This document shows positions 1 through 12,100 of a DNA stretch of 64,000 bases, piece after piece. The position numbers and the translations under genes were made by a program. Source of the stretch: Bryum argenteum (taxonomy: Eukaryota > Streptophyta > Bryopsida > Bryales > Bryaceae); assembly GCA_037043015.1 (NCBI GenBank), contig CM073323.1:5642001-5706000 (forward strand), in the 5' to 3' direction. Numbering within the stretch: position 1 is the stretch's first letter; the number at the start of each line of letters is the position of its first letter. The notes under the pieces are model-generated. The model was not told the origin of the DNA. It ran no database searches and saw nothing but the letters and a program-made list of their open reading frames with translations.

Positions 1-534
1 TGGACTTGTTGGAACTCGCTACGAAGCAAGCTTTGTCGTGGTTTGCCCTTGTTCGGTAAACGATCGTCAATTTTGAGCAACTTTGAGACGTTTTGGGATT
101 TGCGAGCGATTTGGCGAACATGACAAGGTCCGATGGGCTACAACAAAGATCCGATCACTACGACAAGGAATGCGCTCTGCATCGATCTCGCGATCGGATT
201 TTAGACAATCAAGCAGTGACATCAATCAAAGGCGAAGAAGCGTTGGTGAGTCGGTTTTATTGGGGTTTGAGGATGATGTGAAGGACCTACTTTTATCTCT
301 TCCGATCCGCAAACGCTCAACGGCCATTAGCCAAGCTATAAAGTCGACAACCGTTTATTCCAAATCGTCAAGACCAAGACGCCCAAAATACCAAAAACGA
401 GTCGCTACACCACGAGTATGTCGGCAAACAATTTGAGTTCTCATTCGCAGCGAAGCCATTACGCAAAACGACGCGCGCGTGTCAAAGCTCTTACTCCGTA
501 AGAGAAGAAAACGGCGTATGGAAGAAGGACTGTT

Positions 535-573
535 TGTCTTTGCGGAGAAGAAGGCCACAAGGTTGGAAATTGC
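535..573 (+). pseudogene. gag zinc-knuckle remnant
   Basis: The translation shows a C-G-E-E-G-H-K-V-G-N-C block, which keeps the Cys-X4-His-X4-Cys half of a retroviral-type CCHC knuckle. The first Cys is one residue too close to the second (CX1C instead of CX2C), so the motif is decayed or variant. It sits just upstream of the protease region, where the nucleocapsid end of gag is expected. Confidence 0.6.
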
Positions 574-647
574 CCCAAAGCGCGATTGTTAAGACTAGGA
601 GTGCGGTGATCCTGTAAAACGACGACGCCTACCTACTGAGGGGAATC

Positions 648-926
648 ATGCGGCGGACGATTCAACGCCACAACAACAATCGTGTTCCTCTTTCTCTCGT
701 CCAACCCGCCCGTTGTTTTACAATTCCTTTGTCTCTTGGTCCTCAAAAACACAAAACTTTAGCTCTATTAGATTCGGGAGCATCTACTTGTTTTTTAGAT
801 GAAGAATTTGCTAAGCGCCACAAGATTCGTCTAGTCAATGTGTCCAAACCTCATTTATGTAGAGGCGATAGATGGACGACCTTTATTGTCTCCAGCAAAC
901 GCCCCCGAATCAATCACACTACATAG
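648..926 (+). pseudogene. retroelement aspartic protease domain remnant
   Basis: A 92-codon open stretch contains LALLDSGASTCFLDEEFA, the D-S/T-G active-site loop of retroelement aspartic proteases (here DSGA). It follows the zinc knuckle and precedes the RT segment, as expected for gag-PR-RT order. The frame is not continuous with either neighbour. Confidence 0.75.
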
Positions 927-1419
927 AGGTGGCGTTTAAGGACCATAGTAGTTACGTCGTTTTTAATGTCATTAAACCCCACAAAAACCCTCGTCATCCT
1001 AGGTCTCTCTTGGTTGGAACAACATAACCCTACCATAGATTGGAAGTTGCGGAAAATGACTTTTTCCAAAGAACATTCCAAGAGCCAAACCTAGTAGACA
1101 TCCCAAGATAGGGAAACCATTGTTTATTGGAGCAAGGGGCGTTCGACGATCATCCAAAGAAGCAAAGACTTTGTCATCTATGCAATTTCAAACTAGCACG
1201 GGAGAAGAGTTCGACGGCAAAAGATACCAGAAAGAAATACAAGGATTTTGAGGCGACGTGTTTCGAAGAAGAACGCGACATACTACCGGAAGCATCGGCC
1301 ATACGATCGCGCCGTAGACCTACAAGAAGAAGCACAACCGCCTTTTGGCCCAATCTACAATCTCTCTCGAGACGGAGTTAATGGAGTCAAGGAAAAGACA
1401 TCGACGAGAATCTAGCGAA

Positions 1420-2120
1420 GAACTTCATTCGCTCATTCAAAGTCGCCACCGGGCACCGATCTTGTTTGTAAAGAAAAAGGATGGCTCCTTACGAATGTGC
1501 GTGGACTATCGAGGCCTCAACAAGGTAACTAAGAAAAATCGTTATCCGTTACCCTCGATTTCTGTCTCTTGAGCAAATTTCTCGGGCGTCTGAAGATCTT
1601 TACAAAAATTGATCCGAGGGAGCCTACAACCTCGTACGGATCGGGGAATGAGACGAGTGGAAGACAGCGTTAAAATCTGAGGTATGGTCATTTTAAATAT
1701 AATGTAAATGCCTTTTTAGCCTTACCAACGCTCCGTCATTGTTTTCCAACACATGATGAATGACATCTTTCGGGAGCACTTGACGACTTTGTTGTCATCT
1801 ATTTGGATGACATCCTCGATATTTTCCAAAAACGAAGAAGAAGACGAGAAGCGCGTTCGTTTGGTCCTCGAAAACTACGAGCGGCGACTCTACGCCAGTT
1901 GGAGAAGTCGCCTATTCCATCAAACCGAGATGGAGTTTTTAGGGTTCATTGCAACTACAGACGGCTTGAAGATGGACCCTAAGAAGGTGGAAGCAATTGT
2001 ATCGTGGGAGGTTCCAAGACGGTTAGAGACGTCAATGTTTTCTTGGATTTGCTTAACTTCTATCGAATCTTCATCAAGAATTATTCTCGAGTCATTGCTC
2101 CACTCACTCGGTTGACTTGT
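1420..2120 (+). pseudogene. reverse transcriptase domain, frameshifted
   Basis: Two RT blocks are visible in different frames. The first has [20 protein letters not shown] followed by [14 protein letters not shown], the fingers/palm motifs of Ty3-type RT. The second is a V-I-Y-L-D-D-I-L catalytic block with YLDD at 1800-1811. A block reading MEFLGFIATTDGLKMDPKKV (about 1929-1988) matches the segment following the active site in this family. At least one frameshift and a damaged stretch (1570-1790) separate the blocks, so the domain is not functional as read. Confidence 0.85.
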
Positions 2121-2214
2121 AAGGACAAGCTCGAATGGGGACCTCAAGCGAAAAAAGGCATTCCAAGACCTCAAGATGGCATTTATCACAAACTCCAATC
2201 TTGTACATCCCGAC

Positions 2215-2438
2215 TTTACAAAGGCCTTCTATTTGGAGACCGATGCTTCGATTTTGCTTTGGGAGCCGTCTTTTCACGAGATGGACGTAGACGGGAAGCT
2301 TCATCCAGTGGCGGCGTTCTATTCTCGAAAGTTTTCTGCTTTGAAATCAATTATGAAATCCACGATAAAGAACTTCTCGCCATAGTAGATTCCTTCCAAG
2401 AGTGGCGACACTTTCTCGGCAGACATCCATCCAAATGA
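2215..2438 (+). pseudogene. RNase H domain remnant
   Basis: ETDAS (2238 onward) followed by LHPVAAFYSRKFSA and then, in another frame, INYEIHDKELLAIVDSFQEW and RHFLGRH matches the Ty3/gypsy RNase H region with its first catalytic Asp and the conserved ELLAIV helix. A frame change between the blocks breaks the domain. Confidence 0.8.
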
Positions 2439-2789
2439 CCGTATACACGGATCACAAGAATTTGGAGTACTTTATGTCGGCTCGAGTCTTGAATCGACGC
2501 TGCTCGGTGGAATATGTCGTTGTCACGATTTGACTTTGTTATTACCTATCGGCCTGGAAGCAACAAGGACTATCCGATGCCTTTATCGGCGAGATCGATC
2601 TGGCGCCTAAGGCTGGAGAAGCGGCGTTTGATCAACAATGCACTCATTGCTAAAAACCGGAGCATTTTAGAATTTGCGCTCATCACACATCAATGGATAC
2701 GGACTTCCTTAACCGTGATACGTCTTCGCGACAATTGAAGATTCTCGTAGCTCTCGAGATCAAGAAGCGTCTTGATAATGACAAGTTGA

Positions 2790-3760
2790 GTGGAGGGAGA
2801 TCTTTTGTACTTTGAAGAGCGATCGTATATTCCTAAGGGACGAACACGACTTCGAGTCCTCCAATCACGCCATGACTTTCCAAAATGCAGGGACATTTTG
2901 GATACAACAAGACATTGGAGTTTATTTCGCGAGACTTCGGTGGCCCCAAATGTGGAAGGATGTGAAGGAGTTTGTTCTCTCTTGTGATATTTGTTCAAGG
3001 TCGAAGAACCCTCGGCATCGCCCCTATGGACTTTTTTGCGGCCATTCTTATCCCGCATCGACCATGGTCTTGATTTAATGGATTTCATTCGGACCTGCCG
3101 CCTTCAAACTCGTTTGACAAAGATCTTTGTTGTGGTAGATCGGTGACGAAGATGGCGCATTTTGTTCGCTGCGAAGACATCGTCGAACAAGATCTGTGAA
3201 GACTCTTTCTTGATAATGTATATCGTTATCACGGCTTGCCGATGATATTGTGTCGGATCGCGGAACCCGGTTCGTCTCCAAGTTAAAATCTCTATTTGAG
3301 ATATTGAAGGTGGATATCGAAGCTTTCTTGATTTCATCCTCAAACCGACGGACGAGACGGAACGGGTGAATCAGTATTGGAAGCGATCTACGCTTGCACC
3401 ATCAACTATCGCCAAGACGATTGGATCGAGTATCTACCGCTTGCCGAGTTCGCCTACAACAACACTATTCATGCGTCGACCCAACAAACACCATTCTTTG
3501 CCAACTACGGATACCACCCGAAGCTTGATTTATGAAATTCAGATGGCCAATAACAACCCAAAGAAGAAAGATTTTGCGAAGCGGCCTATCGGAACTTCAA
3601 GAACGCTGAGACTTCAATCGCAAATCGCCCAAGAGTCGTACAAGGCGTCCGTAGATAAATTTCGAATGAGGCACCTACTTTTAAGATCGGAGATAAAGTA
3701 TGGTCGCTTGACGGAATATCAAGACCAAGCGGCCGTGTGATAAGTTGGACTATCGAAGAT
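2790..3760 (+). pseudogene. integrase region remnant
   Basis: The H2C2-type zinc-binding end is visible as FVLSCDICSRSKNPRHRPYG (2970-3030), the last part of the integrase N-terminal domain. Core-domain-like fragments follow over the next 700 bp in several frames. Position between RNase H and the chromodomain supports the call. Frames are interrupted many times. Confidence 0.7.
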
Positions 3761-3891
3761 GGGACCATTTGCCATCCAAACAAATCAATCCAGCCAAGCG
3801 TATCGGTTGGAGTTACTGGCTACTATGAAGGTACATCCAGTCTTCCACGTGTCTTTATTGGAACCTTATCGAGTCGACTTTTCCGGGAAGA

Positions 3892-4125
3892 GTGCGAGGG
3901 CCGCCACCTAAGATCGAAATTGAGAACCACGGCGAATATGAGGTGGATATAAGGTCTTTGGATTCACGGCGCAGAAGGAGAAACTTGGAGTATTTTGTGC
4001 ATTGGAGCGGATACGACATCAATGAAAGAACGTGGGAACATGCCGAAAATCTTGTAAATGCGCCGGAAAAGGTACATGAATTTCATCAACGATATCCTCA
4101 TAAACCTAAGCCTTTCCGACGATAA
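3892..4125 (+). pseudogene. chromodomain of a chromovirus integrase
   Basis: The 77-codon stretch reads through EIENHGEYEVDIRSLDSRR, then NLEYFVHWSGYDINERTWE and HAENLVNAPEKVHEFH. This is the chromodomain fold signature (aromatic residues in YFVHW and the later W) fused to the integrase C-terminus in chromoviruses, where it is thought to guide integration to heterochromatin. It is the best-preserved part of the element and ends at a TAA-type stop after PFRR. Confidence 0.88.
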
Positions 4126-4670
4126 CTTCTCTCTGACGCTTGCCCACTCAGGAGAATAAAAGGAGGAGAGTGAACACAACCTTGATTCACATTTGATTTA
4201 CATATTTTGTTCTAGATAGAATTTCTCTATAGTCATAGTTTGATTTTTAGTCATGGATAGTCAAGAGATAGATAGCATACCAGGTTATGCTATCTCAACC
4301 AACCAACTCTCGGGCGACCTGGAGATGAAGAACCGCCTCGCCACGACGCCGACGGAGGATTCCGAGCAATCGATCGGTGATTGTATTTGAGGTCGAGCCC
4401 GCTTTCAATGGTCTGCTGGAAGGTGTGTTTGCGGACAATTCCATAACGAAGACACGAAGTTCACGCTTGGTCGAGTCGAAAGTGGAAGCGTCGGCACTAT
4501 CGTTGGCTTCAAGGACCGATGAACCACTTGCCTCATGAACAACAATTGGAGTTTATTGCGGATGTCATGCGCGCAGATTTTCATTTTCCTGCGTTGGTAT
4601 TGACTAACAACAACGTTAACTTCTGAGACCTCGAAGCTAGAAGGGGAGGTGATGTCACGGACATACACAA

Positions 4671-4870
4671 GAAGTTTCTAGAAGGTTCTTCTAAAATATT
4701 CTCTGAAGATTCCCTAAAAGATTCCTCGAAGATTCCTTGAAGATTCCCCACACGGCCACGTACTAGGTAGACAACTTAGGAAGGTTAGAGAAGGTTAAGA
4801 AGCTTCCTGGAAACTTCTGGAAGTTCCCGGAAGTCTCGGAAGTTTTGGAAGGTCCTTGAAGTTTCCGGAA
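4671..4870 (+). promoter_or_regulatory. cluster of heat-shock-element-like motifs in the LTR
   Basis: Alternating GAA and TTC triplets spaced by two bases, the heat-shock factor binding pattern, occur as a perfect four-unit run GAAgtTTCtaGAAggTTC (4671-4688) and perfect three-unit runs at 4810-4822 (GAAacTTCtgGAA) and 4858-4870 (GAAgtTTCcgGAA). Between them are several two-unit GAAnnTTC copies. The cluster lies 100-300 bp upstream of the LTR TATA box. The motifs are seen directly; heat response is inferred. Confidence 0.65.
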
Positions 4871-4973
4871 GGCCCGGAAGCTTCGGAAGGTCTTGGAAGT
4901 TCTTGGAAGGTCCTAGAAGGTCCTAGGTTGAGGAAGGTTTTGGAGAACCTTCTTCTTAGCTAGTATATATAGG

Positions 4974-4981
4974 AGTCGAGG
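4974..4981 (+). promoter_or_regulatory. TATA box of the LTR
   Basis: TATATATA followed by GGAG lies downstream of the heat-element cluster and about 150 bp from the LTR end, a normal place for the U3 core promoter. Confidence 0.65.
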
Positions 4982-5464
4982 CCGAGGGCAACCTCGCCTC
5001 GATAACGCATCTCTTGGAGCTCTAGCTCATCTCTCTTGTTGTTGTTCGTGTACTCTTCTTGTTAATTCAAGCTCCTGTCAGTTCTTGTTAGTTTCCACAT
5101 ATTCTTATCATCTGTTTCCGTGTCCCTGACAATGTCCAATGTGAATTAACACTCATGCATCCCACAATATAACACTCTCTGTTTTGAGGATTGTCTCAAC
5201 ATTCAGTCTATCACAAATCACACACACCATTCCCTTTACATAGTGTTCAATAGATATTTAGAAGAAAAAATTTGTCATGTGTCTAATGCACACTTTATGG
5301 CCAAGTGGATTCTTCTGCATGGAACAGCTCTTCACTTCTTCATTTAGATGTTATTGATCTTTTTGATAAGCATTTATGTTTGGTGGCTTACTCACATGAT
5401 TGAGTTAAATGAAAAAGCATGAGGTGTCAAAGATATTTTGACATTTTCAATATGACCTTCAAAT

Positions 5465-5805
5465 TGTTTATCATAGTTACACATGTTGATAGATATGGAA
5501 TAACTTTTATTATGTATGTCTTTTGGCTTTGAGATTTATGTCACATGTTTTTGCTCCAAAAATTTCATGGGCAAAAAAAATTTCCTCAATTCTTGGGAGG
5601 GTGTCAAAGTTGGCAGCTGTGACACTTTTCTCACAGCTATCCCATGTTGGTAGATCTTGCATAAGTTTTTTTGTATAAGTCTCATGGACTTGAAATTTGG
5701 TATGCATGTTTTCAACATAAAGATGATGTTGTCCCCAAATTTTCATGGTAAAATAAAAATTTCTTAGCTTTGGGGAGGGTGTCAAAGTTGGCAGCAGTGT
5801 AGGAC
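5465..5805. repeat. degenerate tandem duplication, about 165-170 bp unit
   Basis: Two consecutive blocks share ATGTTG(A/G)TAGAT..., a pyrimidine-rich centre, a cATG-GTAAAA-like stretch and the same ending GGGAGGGTGTCAAAGTTGGC (5605-5624 and 5774-5793). No coding potential is evident. Confidence 0.7.
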
Positions 5806-5834
5806 ACTATCCCTGGAACTACTAAACGGCCAAT

Positions 5835-6071
5835 TTGAATGTCACCCTATTGTACAACCCAACCTACCTACCACAATCCTTTCAAACCACAAATCACTCA
5901 TACAAATTGTGATTTGAATGAATTGTAAAATTTCACTTTTTGAATGCATCATAAGAAGGTGACCAATTTGACATCAAAATATACGTGAAGAGTTAAGTAC
6001 AATGAGAGCTACAAGGCATATTCTGTTGGAAAAAAGCCCCCTCGGGCTTGCAAGGACCTTTAAAGGTTAAA
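5835..6071. mobile_element. TTAA-ended MITE, 5'-truncated copy (copy A)
   Basis: Shares with the copies at 20.9, 49.0, 49.5 and 50.7 kb the core containing CCCAACCTACCTACCACAAT, the block that reads tgaattgtaaaatttcac, and the end ...CTTTAAAGGTTAA. The left terminal repeat is missing. No coding sequence. Confidence 0.7.
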
Positions 6072-7700
6072 CCCATACAGTGGACCAACCTCAAAATCAT
6101 CGGAAAACTGTCAAAAATTACTGTCTTTTGATGCAAGGTGTAGGTATTCGATTTTGGATGTACTTTTAATAAGTATGTAACGGTAGGATTTAGGATTTAG
6201 TACATAGGGTTTAGCAAAACAACCCTAAACTTAAGTATTTCAACTTCATGCCGGCTGAAAATAGTAAATTAGAGACTCCCAAATTCCAAACGATCACAAT
6301 TTGGCCTCACTCCATTTTAGGGGTTAGGCCACTAAATGTTTCGTTCCATCGGGTTCACATCCGTCCCCCTTGCACCCAGCAACGTCGTGGGGCTCGCTCG
6401 GCCCTTCCAAAGGCTAGTGGAAAATAGGGGGTTTATTGTTTGATAGATTAAGATTTTTTTGTTTGTGCTTGATTGATTCATATCTTGGAGTTAGCACATA
6501 AATTTTGACTTCATGGACTTTTGGGTGACATGGACTTTGAAATGACATGGAATTGTAGGTGACATGGACTTTTGAGTGACATGAACTTTAGGGTGAAATG
6601 GATCAAAATAAGAGCATCTCCAACAAGACCTTAGAATGGTGCCCTTAGCGGGCCTATGCTTCTTTCTAGACACCAATGGTTGGTCACTATGCAAAATAGC
6701 TCTTGAGATGCATCAGGAAGGGTTTCTTTATTTCTTAATGTGCTCTTCTTGTGCTCGCTTTTCAATTTTTAAGATAGCATTAATTTGTTATTTATGGCAA
6801 AGTTGTTACAAAGTGATTTTCTTACAAGAATTTAGTTTTTAATTTATTATTATATTGATTTTGAAGTTCTTTCAAAGTTAAAATTGTTTCATCGCACAGA
6901 AGTATAAAGCTTATGGCGTAAGTTTTGCATCAATTGTAAGGAACTGCACAACAGGGATCAAATCCACAACATCAAGGCAACAACAACCTACAACAACCCA
7001 TACCACTATCATGTTAAAATCCCTTTTCAAGTAAGTATTAGAAACAGGAGAAATCAATATAAAGCCCAATGCGACAAGTTTTCAATAGAGGGATATGTGC
7101 TAACACCTGCAATAAACCTCAGGGATATGTGCTAACACCTGCAATAAACCTCAACTATATGAATCTAGTTAATTTAGATCCGGGACCACACCACTATCCT
7201 ATGCTAGTTCATAACCAAGTGATCCAAGGCTATTTTTAGCTTAAAGATAATTTTTTTTTAAAGTGTCACACATAAACATGAAGGTAAGCTATTTAGATGT
7301 CAAGCTTACAATCAAACTTGTTGATTGAAGCATGATGTGGAATTGTGCAATATACACATTCTCTAAACTAAGCGCCAGCAGAGTGACATGTACTTTGCTC
7401 GTTCTGCATATAAAATGCAAACATGACTTCATACATAATGGTCTACTTTTATACATAGTTCTTAGATTCTCGAGGCCTTACAGAACCAGATTGAAGAAAG
7501 GATTCTAACATTCCTAATACAGGAAAGAAACCATAATCAAGCCTTCCGTTTTCAAGTTATTTATGCTTTACTTCAACAGATTCGTCTATTAGTGGTACTA
7601 CTACAGGAATTTTACTCGAACATATGCGCATCGAAGTTGATAGTGATAGTGTGACATACAAGGATTAAGAACATCGAAGAGTTGAGAGAATAGTGGAGCA
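6072..7700. other. gene-free AT-rich interval with short tandem repeats
   Basis: No credible exon. A degenerate GTGACATGGACTTT tandem lies at about 6528-6600, and an exact 32-bp unit (gggatatgtgctaacacctg...) is repeated twice at 7092-7155. Confidence 0.6.
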
Positions 7701-8029
7701 CATTGAAACAATGAAGTTTTGGGTGTCATCTGGGGGAGCGGCCTTGCTGCGATCACTGAGCATAATCAGTTGTTTAGTATCCCAAATCTGGAGTCCCAGA
7801 AGGTTGTCAAACTTGCGGATCCTCATCTGGAGGATCCCCCACATTGTATGAATCTCCCGACGAGGTCCCCCCTGCCTGCCTTCCCGTCGTACTCTTTCGA
7901 TTCCCCTCTAACGAGTGAGGGTACGGCGTTACTTGCGTGTACCATAGCCACACCCTTTTCCGCACTTTGGAGCTCTTTCTGTCGATCTCTCGGTGTCGGT
8001 ACCATTTTGGTGAGTATCTCCATCGCACT

Positions 8030-8625
8030 CTCACTGCTCTTTTTACTTGGGGCTCTGGGTTATCCGACTTTAAGAGTGCTTCGGTTATTTGATAAGAATA
8101 TTCGTGTTTCAATGGATTAACGATCGATGAGGTTACGAAAGTAGTTGTTTTAGTTAAGGATTGAGATGGGCACCACTATTGTTGCGCATACAAGGATTGC
8201 CTCAGAAGAACGTTCTGAAAAAACATACGAACCGTGTTGCCGTCGATGCCTTAGATAGTAGTGTGGGATGACAAAGGAAGTGAGCCATAGTCGATAGACT
8301 GAAATGGTACTACCGACATTGGATATTAGCTTCATCCTTTTGGTAGGTAACCCGATCGCAATCTCTCGCTGTTGTTTTACTTGGGGCTGTGGATGATCCG
8401 TGTTTTTATTTCACTCAGTTAGGGTGCTCAAGAATATTCATCATTCACTGGATTAGCGATCGACAAAGTTATGCATTTCAAATTTAAGCACGGAACACCA
8501 CTATTGTTGTCATTGATCTTAGAAGAATGTGTTTGAAAAACATATGAATCGTGTTGTCGTTGATGGATTAGATACTAGTGAGCTAGTCATGGCACCACCG
8601 ACATTGGATGTTAGCTTTATCAGTC
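8030..8625. repeat. tandem duplication of about 300 bp inside the VPS16 remnant
   Basis: 8030-8335 and 8370-8625 align throughout: both have TTTTACTTGGGGCT, a TGGATTA(A/G)CGATCGA block, CACCACTATTGTTG, AGAACGT/AGAATGT followed by a (G)AAAAAACATA(C/T)GAA(C/T)CGTGTTG block, and end in CCGACATTGGAT(A/G)TTAGCTT. The copies have diverged and are non-coding as read. Confidence 0.75.
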
Positions 8626-8773
8626 ATTGGAATGTTGTCGCTGCAAGAGGGAGGGTCGCAAACCAACAAGGATGGTTATAAATGAATGGAAAAAATATAG
8701 TTTCAACCTAATATTTGAGGGGGTTGGACTGATTGTATGTGGTGGTTTTAGGGTTTCAGGGCGGTAGCCAGCC

Positions 8774-9142
8774 ATGGGGGATCACGAGCGGAGGAAGAAG
8801 CCAACTGAGCTTCAGAAAATCAGTGTCCCCAACTTCCTAGTGGAAGTAGCAGTGGGACCGCCACTTGCTTCGTTAGTGCCGCAGAGACCAGACACAGGGA
8901 TAGTGGTCGGAGGTCAATACTGCAATCAGGAGACTCGATTCGTTTGGAAGAAAGCGCATCTCAGCTTCGACGACAATCGAATCTTCGACATGGAAGGTCG
9001 CTTGATCGCCTGCTCTCATCACTACGGGAAGAATCCCTACGACAGCTTAGATCCTCTGGACGTTATTCCGGATAATCCTGCCGGCGATTGGGCCTCCATC
9101 TGGTTCATCTCAGGTGCCCAATCTTGCATTACTCCCTTCAAT
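8774..9142 (+). CDS. LURP-one-related (LOR)-like first exon, probably a gene fragment
   Basis: A 123-codon open exon starts with ATG in good context (gccagccATGGGG) and ends at a GT donor (AAT|gtatgt). Residues 43-85 read IVVGGQYCNQETRFVWKKAH, then LSFDDNRIFDMEGRLIA. This resembles the start of LURP-one-related proteins, which share a tubby-like C-terminal fold and usually read VVV-x-x-x-Y/F-C ... D-x-x-G. No following LOR exon could be found; the next recognisable exons belong to VPS16. It may therefore be an inserted fragment or the 5' exon of a chimeric transcript. The family assignment is by eye. Confidence 0.45.
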
Positions 9143-12100
9143 GTATGTCCACTCACATTATATGACTTGCTCACAATGACTTCACAGTGTCCTTCAACTG
9201 TAATATATCACTGCTTCGACTTATTGTGAACAAGTAAGAATTGAGCTGTTGTGGACAGGTCAGGCCGATGAGAACATCAGACTGATTAGTGACAAACTCC
9301 CGGAGGCAGCCGGATTGTATTGATGCAGCAGGGCATGAATTCGACATCTCTCTACATCGCACTCTACTGCGAGCTGCTGCTTATGGCAGAGCATTTTGCA
9401 GGTTGATACTTTGAGTCAACTGTACCCATAAAGAAGCAATTTGTTGCATGAGTTCTTAATCATCAGTTTTTTCTTTACCCCGTTTTTTGTTTCTGTAAAT
9501 CTGGCAAGATGGATGGAACTGTAATTCTAATGCGCTGCTTTCTCTTCGCAGGAAGTTCGACAGGGATGTGTAGGACTCTCAGAGTACTGAATGTTGTTAT
9601 CCAGTTTGAGATTGGAATTCCTTTGAGTATTCAACAGTTTAAGGTAGTTGTTTCATCCCACGTCTACTTTTTCCGGCCCTGTTTATTATTGCCTGTATTA
9701 AGACCTCAAATTACGATATCAGTTCCTATGCACCTTATACCATGGCACTCCACGTCGTCGCTCTGAAAGTCTTTCAATACGTCCAGGAGCTTCCAGCTAC
9801 AGTTCTTGTAGAAAGACTCGTGAATGCTCATCGACACCTTTTAGCTCTACGCATATCGGAGTATCTGAATCTAAACAAGGTCAGTGTCGCGCTCTACCAT
9901 CAAAGTTGCTGTTCTGAAGTTAGTTGTATCTTCTCTTCGTCATAAATATAATGCTTCGAGTGCGTAGACGATGCTAAGTACTCTTGGTGGTGAACAGGAA
10001 GTTGTGCTGGTACATTGGGCATGTACTAAGATCATGGCATCAAGTGATGTTCCAGACGCAACCCTTCTGGAGGTCTTATTAGACAAGGTATCCTTTCTTT
10101 TTGAGCTAAGCTCCTGATGATGCATCCCAGATACCGGCGACAGCTTACTTTGACGCTGTTTCTCTTTTGAGATATAAAACCACGTTTCTAGTCAAAGCAC
10201 TAATTCAGACGTTTTGTTATGAGATATGCAGCTGAAAGCGTGCCCGGGAATTTCGTATGCAACTGTGGCTGCTGATGCACATCGGAATCGGCGGCAGAAA
10301 CTTACTGCGGCTCTTTTGGACTACGAACTGGCACGTGCTTCTGAGGAGGTACTTCAGAGAATTAGATAAATTAACTGCATTTTATACTTGAGAATTGGGT
10401 TCTCATTTTATGGTTTTTTCTTGAAACGTAGGTTCCTCTTATGACGAGCATGGGCGAAGAGGAGAGAGCACTTGAAGCCATCAAGAGTGGCGACACCGAT
10501 CTAGTCTACTTTTCGATTCTGCACATATTGCGCCAAGTGAGTTTCATCACCTTGATTGTAAAACTTGTCAGCTTGCTACTTGCTTCTGAAACTAATTGCT
10601 ATGGATCGAAGTGGGAGTAGAATGGGAGTCCTGGCTCGCCTCATAAGATAGTCTCATTCAACCCATATCTTCGAGCGTATCTTGTCAATATTGCTCACAA
10701 ACATTTTATCATGGAATGAGCATGTCGATACTATCTTACGAGACTACTTTCTATGGCCTGCACAGAAGTCTCTGACAGACTTCTTCCGCATTATTCAACC
10801 AAAAACTCTTGCTCGCAATCTGTTCATTGCTTATGCCAGGTACTTGGCTGATACTCTTCGGTACTTCCAGTCAACATTTGGGTCAAATTCTATGTGCTAG
10901 TAGCTGGTTTTATCGAGCTGCTCACAAAGATTTGAACTGCTTAAGAATCAGTAATGAGCGAAGTTTACACTTTGAACCATATGAAATTTTTTAGTTTCAT
11001 CTGCGCCTAATGTTTTGATCTGTTGCAGGCAAAACGAGCCTGAGATCTTGAAGAAATTTTTCACATCAATTGGTCAAATTCAGGTACTCATTACACTCAT
11101 GATAGGTTCATTATGCATATGGTAGATTTTGTCAAAAATGTGAAGCCCATCTTCTTATTTGGTAATGCAGCTGATCAATTGGCCCTTATGGCTGGAGATT
11201 CTCTGGGTGCTGCTTTTGGGTACTTCGCAAATTCGTAAGATCTTAGAAATTCTCATGAATCGCCAGAGCCTGTTGACGGCATTCTGATGTAGCCGACTAA
11301 TCTTACGTGCGCTGTGGATGAGCAGAGTGCCGCTGAAGTCGTTTTGAAAGAGTCGTGGAGTTACTCTCGAAGCATAGGAAGTCGCTCTCGGTCAGCTTTG
11401 CAAGGGCCCCGCTTGAAAACAATAGAGGAAGCGAGTGAGTTGTATGCACAGACCAAAGAACACAATTTCGAAGCGAAGGCAGCTGAAGAATAGGCGAAGC
11501 TGCTCAAGTACGCTCTTGTTCCTCATAGTCCTCACGAGCCCCATTTCTTTCTGTTTGTACATCTCATACGAATGCATTTTCTGACAGGTTGCAACAAGAT
11601 TTTGAAATATCCATGGGACAGTCATACTTTGTGGACTCGAGTGTCAGTGATACAATACGAACACTCATTACCTTGGGCAATAACCGAGCTGCCAGAGGGT
11701 CTATCCCTGTTGCAAGTGAGGATTGATCTGTCCTTTCTTTACGGCTACTGGTTATTCATTTGGTTTTGGAGTTTTATCGTGGCCATTTGGCTTATTCTCA
11801 GCTCTTAAAGAAAGGTTCACCTTATTCTCCAGTGTCTCAATCAGGTTCCATGATGTTAGCTATAGGTATAGGTTCGTATCAAGCAGGTCTATGCATGCTT
11901 TATTATTTCTTGAATCTGGATAACATATTCATACTATGGGAGTCATGGTTATTCTCCTAATAAACGTCAAAACATGGTTTTATGTGTTGTCCAGGTCCCA
12001 GACAAGCGGTTTTATTGGCTGAAAGTATTTGCACTCGCAACCGCGAAGCAGTGGGATGCACTAGAGAAGTTTTTGAAAACCACTTATCTTGATGCAAAAT

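Larger units (their letters stand above)
1..4649 (+). mobile_element. Ty3/gypsy chromovirus, internal region (5'-truncated by window, decayed)
   Basis: Reading left to right there are gag-, protease-, reverse transcriptase-, RNase H-, integrase- and chromodomain-like segments in the order typical of Ty3/gypsy chromoviruses. Each lies in a different short frame, so the coding region is broken by several frameshifts and stops. The protease-before-RT and integrase-before-chromodomain order is seen directly; assignment to chromoviruses follows from the C-terminal chromodomain. The 5' LTR and primer-binding site lie outside the window. No segment is long enough to be a working polyprotein, so the copy is probably non-autonomous. 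Confidence 0.9.
4650..5131 (+). mobile_element. probable 3' LTR of the chromovirus
   Basis: A purine-rich tract (aaggggagg) ends at 4649 and is followed by TGATGTCACGGAC; 482 bp later the sequence ends GTGTCCCTGACA. TG...CA ends and the purine tract fit an LTR, and a TATA box is present. The 5' LTR cannot be compared because it lies outside the window, and no target duplication could be verified, so the limits are tentative. An alternative purine tract lies at about 4153-4167. Confidence 0.65.

Noticed and set aside
4153-4185. Alternative purine tract and LTR start (aaaaggaggagag|TGAACAC)
   Set aside because: No matching CA end with inverted terminal bases was found; the 4650-5131 unit with TG...CA and a TATA box fits better.
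8774-9142. Reading the LOR-like exon as the normal VPS16 N-terminus
   Set aside because: VPS16 N-terminal propeller sequence is recognisable upstream (7719-7850) and the 8774 exon does not resemble any VPS16 segment.
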